NCBI RefSeq assembly: GCF_014202825.1
Contig: NZ_JACHHP010000003.1
Coordinates: 84,229-148,228, forward strand
DNA from: Chiayiivirga flava
Lineage (GTDB): Bacteria; Pseudomonadota; Gammaproteobacteria; Xanthomonadales; Xanthomonadaceae
DNA length: 64,000 bases
Direction: 5' to 3'
The notes under the pieces were generated by a model. That model searched no databases, had not been told where the DNA came from, and saw nothing but the letters and a program-made list of their open reading frames with translations. The position numbers were made by a program, and so were the translations under genes. How positions within the stretch are numbered: the first letter of the stretch is position 1; each line of letters begins with the position of its first letter. Below are positions 62,576-64,000 of the stretch, piece by piece.

Positions 62576-64000
62576 ATGGTCGGGTCGATGCGATACGGTC
62601 TGCTGAGTCTGGTGCTGCTGGCGGGATGGGCCGGGGCGGGGATGGCCGCCACGCAGGGGCAGGGGCGCGAGGATTACGACATCCGGCTCGACAGCGGCAA
62701 GTCGGCGTCCGGCCTGCGCGAGGCGTTCCGCGCCCGCGCCGGCAAGCGCGTGGAGGCCGATGCGCGCCGCGCCGCCGCGATCGACGCGGACCTCGCGCGC
62801 CTGCGCGCCGACGTGCCGTCCGGCACGGCCTCGTCCGCCGCGCCGGGCGAGGTGCCGCAGGTGATCGCGCGCCGCCCGGGCACGCGGCACTTCCTCACCG
62901 CGCCGTCGGACCGGCCACGGGTCGCGCTCTTGCGCGATTTCCTGCGGCGCTATCCCGCGCTGTATGGCCTGCAGTCGAGCCAGGTGGACGCGCTCGCGGT
63001 CGAGGCCGACTACGTCAACCCGGACGGGCAGCTTGCCTGGGTGATCCTGCAGCAGCGCGTGCACGGGGTGCCGGTGTTCCAGGGCGAGGTGCGCGCGGGT
63101 TTCACGGCGCGCGGCGAGCTGATCCGCACGGTGGCCTCGCTCGCGGCCGATGTCGACGCCGCCGTGCCGGACGCCTGGCACGATCCGGCCGATGCCGTTG
63201 CCGCCGCCGCGCGTTCGGTCGGCTACGAGGTGCTCGCGGGCCAGCTCGCGCGCGTGGCGCGCAGCGTGCATGCGGACGATGTCGCACGGTTCGAGCGCGG
63301 GCCGTTCGCCGACACCATCGAGGCCGAGCGTTTCTATTTTCCGATCGAGGCCGGCGTGCTGCGGCCGGCCTGGCGGGTGCTGCTGTGGGAAGACGTCGAC
63401 GCCTGGTACGTGCTGGTCGACGCAGAGAGCGGCGCAGTGCTGTGGCGCAACAACCTCACCGCGTTCCAGACCCAGGCATCGACCTACAACGTCTATGCGA
63501 ACCAGAGTCCGGCACCGCTCGAACCGCCGCCGACCTCTCCGAACGGCGCGCAGCCGGTCGGCACGCAGTCGCGCACGAGCTTCACCCTGATCGGCGCGCC
63601 GTTCGACAACCTCGGCTGGATCACCGACGGCAACAACACCACCGACGGCAACAACGTCGAGGCGGGCGTGGACCTGGTGGCGCCGAACGGCGTGGATCCC
63701 GGCGGCACCGCGACCGGCGTGCCGGCGCGCACGTTCAATTTTGCCTACGACCCGTACCCGGGCGGCACCGCACCGACCGATGCATCGCTGCGCAACGGCG
63801 CGGTGACCAACCTCTTCTACTGGGCCAACACCTTCCACGACCGCACGTACGCGCTCGGTTTCACCGAGGCGGCGCGCAACTACCAGAACGACAATTTCGG
63901 TCGCGGCGGCATCGGCGGCGACCGGCTCTCGGCGGAAGTCCAGGATTCCGCGACACCGAACAACGCCAACTTCTCGGCGCCTGCAGACGGCGGACGCGGG
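62576..64000 (+). CDS. M36 (fungalysin-type) metallopeptidase, 3' end outside window
   Basis: The reading frame runs open from ATG 62576 (GGAG 6 bases upstream) to the window end, 475 codons, with no stop. A signal peptide is at the N-terminus (MRYGLLSLVLLAGWAGAGMAA). Then comes a fungalysin/thermolysin propeptide region (GVPVFQGEVRAGFTARGELIRT). From about residue 412 it has the M36 signature LFYWANTFHDRTYALGFTEA, followed by NDNFGRGGIGGD. The zinc HExxH motif must lie beyond 64000. It is probably a secreted protease made as a zymogen. Confidence 0.9.
   Translation, partial: MVGSMRYGLLSLVLLAGWAGAGMAATQGQGREDYDIRLDSGKSASGLREAFRARAGKRVEADARRAAAIDADLARLRADVPSGTASSAAPGEVPQVIARRPGTRHFLTAPSDRPRVALLRDFLRRYPALYGLQSSQVDALAVEADYVNPDGQLAWVILQQRVHGVPVFQGEVRAGFTARGELIRTVASLAADVDAAVPDAWHDPADAVAAAARSVGYEVLAGQLARVARSVHADDVARFERGPFADTIEAERFYFPIEAGVLRPAWRVLLWEDVDAWYVLVDAESGAVLWRNNLTAFQTQASTYNVYANQSPAPLEPPPTSPNGAQPVGTQSRTSFTLIGAPFDNLGWITDGNNTTDGNNVEAGVDLVAPNGVDPGGTATGVPARTFNFAYDPYPGGTAPTDASLRNGAVTNLFYWANTFHDRTYALGFTEAARNYQNDNFGRGGIGGDRLSAEVQDSATPNNANFSAPADGGRG

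Overview
The window is about 64 kb of GC-rich, gene-dense chromosome. It suggests a gammaproteobacterium of the order Lysobacterales (Xanthomonadales). The evidence is the ftsK-lolA-rarA-crcB-serS neighbourhood, the paired aconitases AcnA and AcnB, RapA, PurT, Aat, a TonB-dependent receptor, two exported proteins ending in a short LFSD(G/S)FE-like tail, and REP-like palindromic repeats in the gaps between genes. No prophage, insertion sequence, CRISPR array or rRNA was seen. There is one tRNA, tRNA-Ser(UGA), next to serS.

Layout. At 1-275 lies a CAGAG pentanucleotide tandem repeat at the window edge. At 0.3-4.9 kb are fadD, a small lipoprotein, a MOSC protein and two translationally coupled exported proteins. 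At 4.9-11.5 kb acnA and acnB diverge around a VapBC-like toxin-antitoxin module that has its own promoter and operator. At 11.6-24.6 kb are rapA, an M13-family metallopeptidase homologue that has lost two zinc ligands, an outer-membrane barrel, a secreted DUF11-type protein, an intact M13 peptidase, a lipoprotein of the endonuclease/exonuclease/phosphatase superfamily, and purT. At 24.8-30.4 kb are a TPR protein, a DUF1631 protein, a phasin, a TetR regulator, an acyl-CoA-binding protein and infA. At 30.5-35 kb are aat, a FemAB-like acyltransferase, trxB, and alanine dehydrogenase behind an attenuator-like hairpin. At 35.4-43.5 kb are ftsK, lolA, rarA, crcB, a DUF805 gene with a Fur-box-like site, serS, tRNA-Ser and a YegP-like gene. 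A tandem array of DnaA-box-like sites lies between ftsK and lolA.

From 43.8 to 62 kb every gene is on the minus strand. After xthA comes what looks like one catabolic locus: CaiB-type CoA-transferase, GH127 glycosidase, a ThuA/quinoprotein/cytochrome c fusion, a TIM-barrel-like/SUMF1 fusion, a ribokinase-family kinase, a serine hydrolase, a TonB-dependent receptor, a LysR regulator, a propeller/sodium-symporter fusion and a citrate-lyase-beta-like CoA lyase. Several neighbours overlap by 4 bp. I infer uptake and breakdown of an unidentified glycoside or sugar acid. The window ends inside an M36 (fungalysin-type) metallopeptidase gene.

The items most worth a second look are the DnaA-box array (37.9-38.2 kb), the zinc-ligand-less M13 homologue (14.6-16.6 kb), the 44.7-62 kb catabolic locus with its three unusual fusion proteins, the attenuator-like element before ald, and the shared C-terminal tail.
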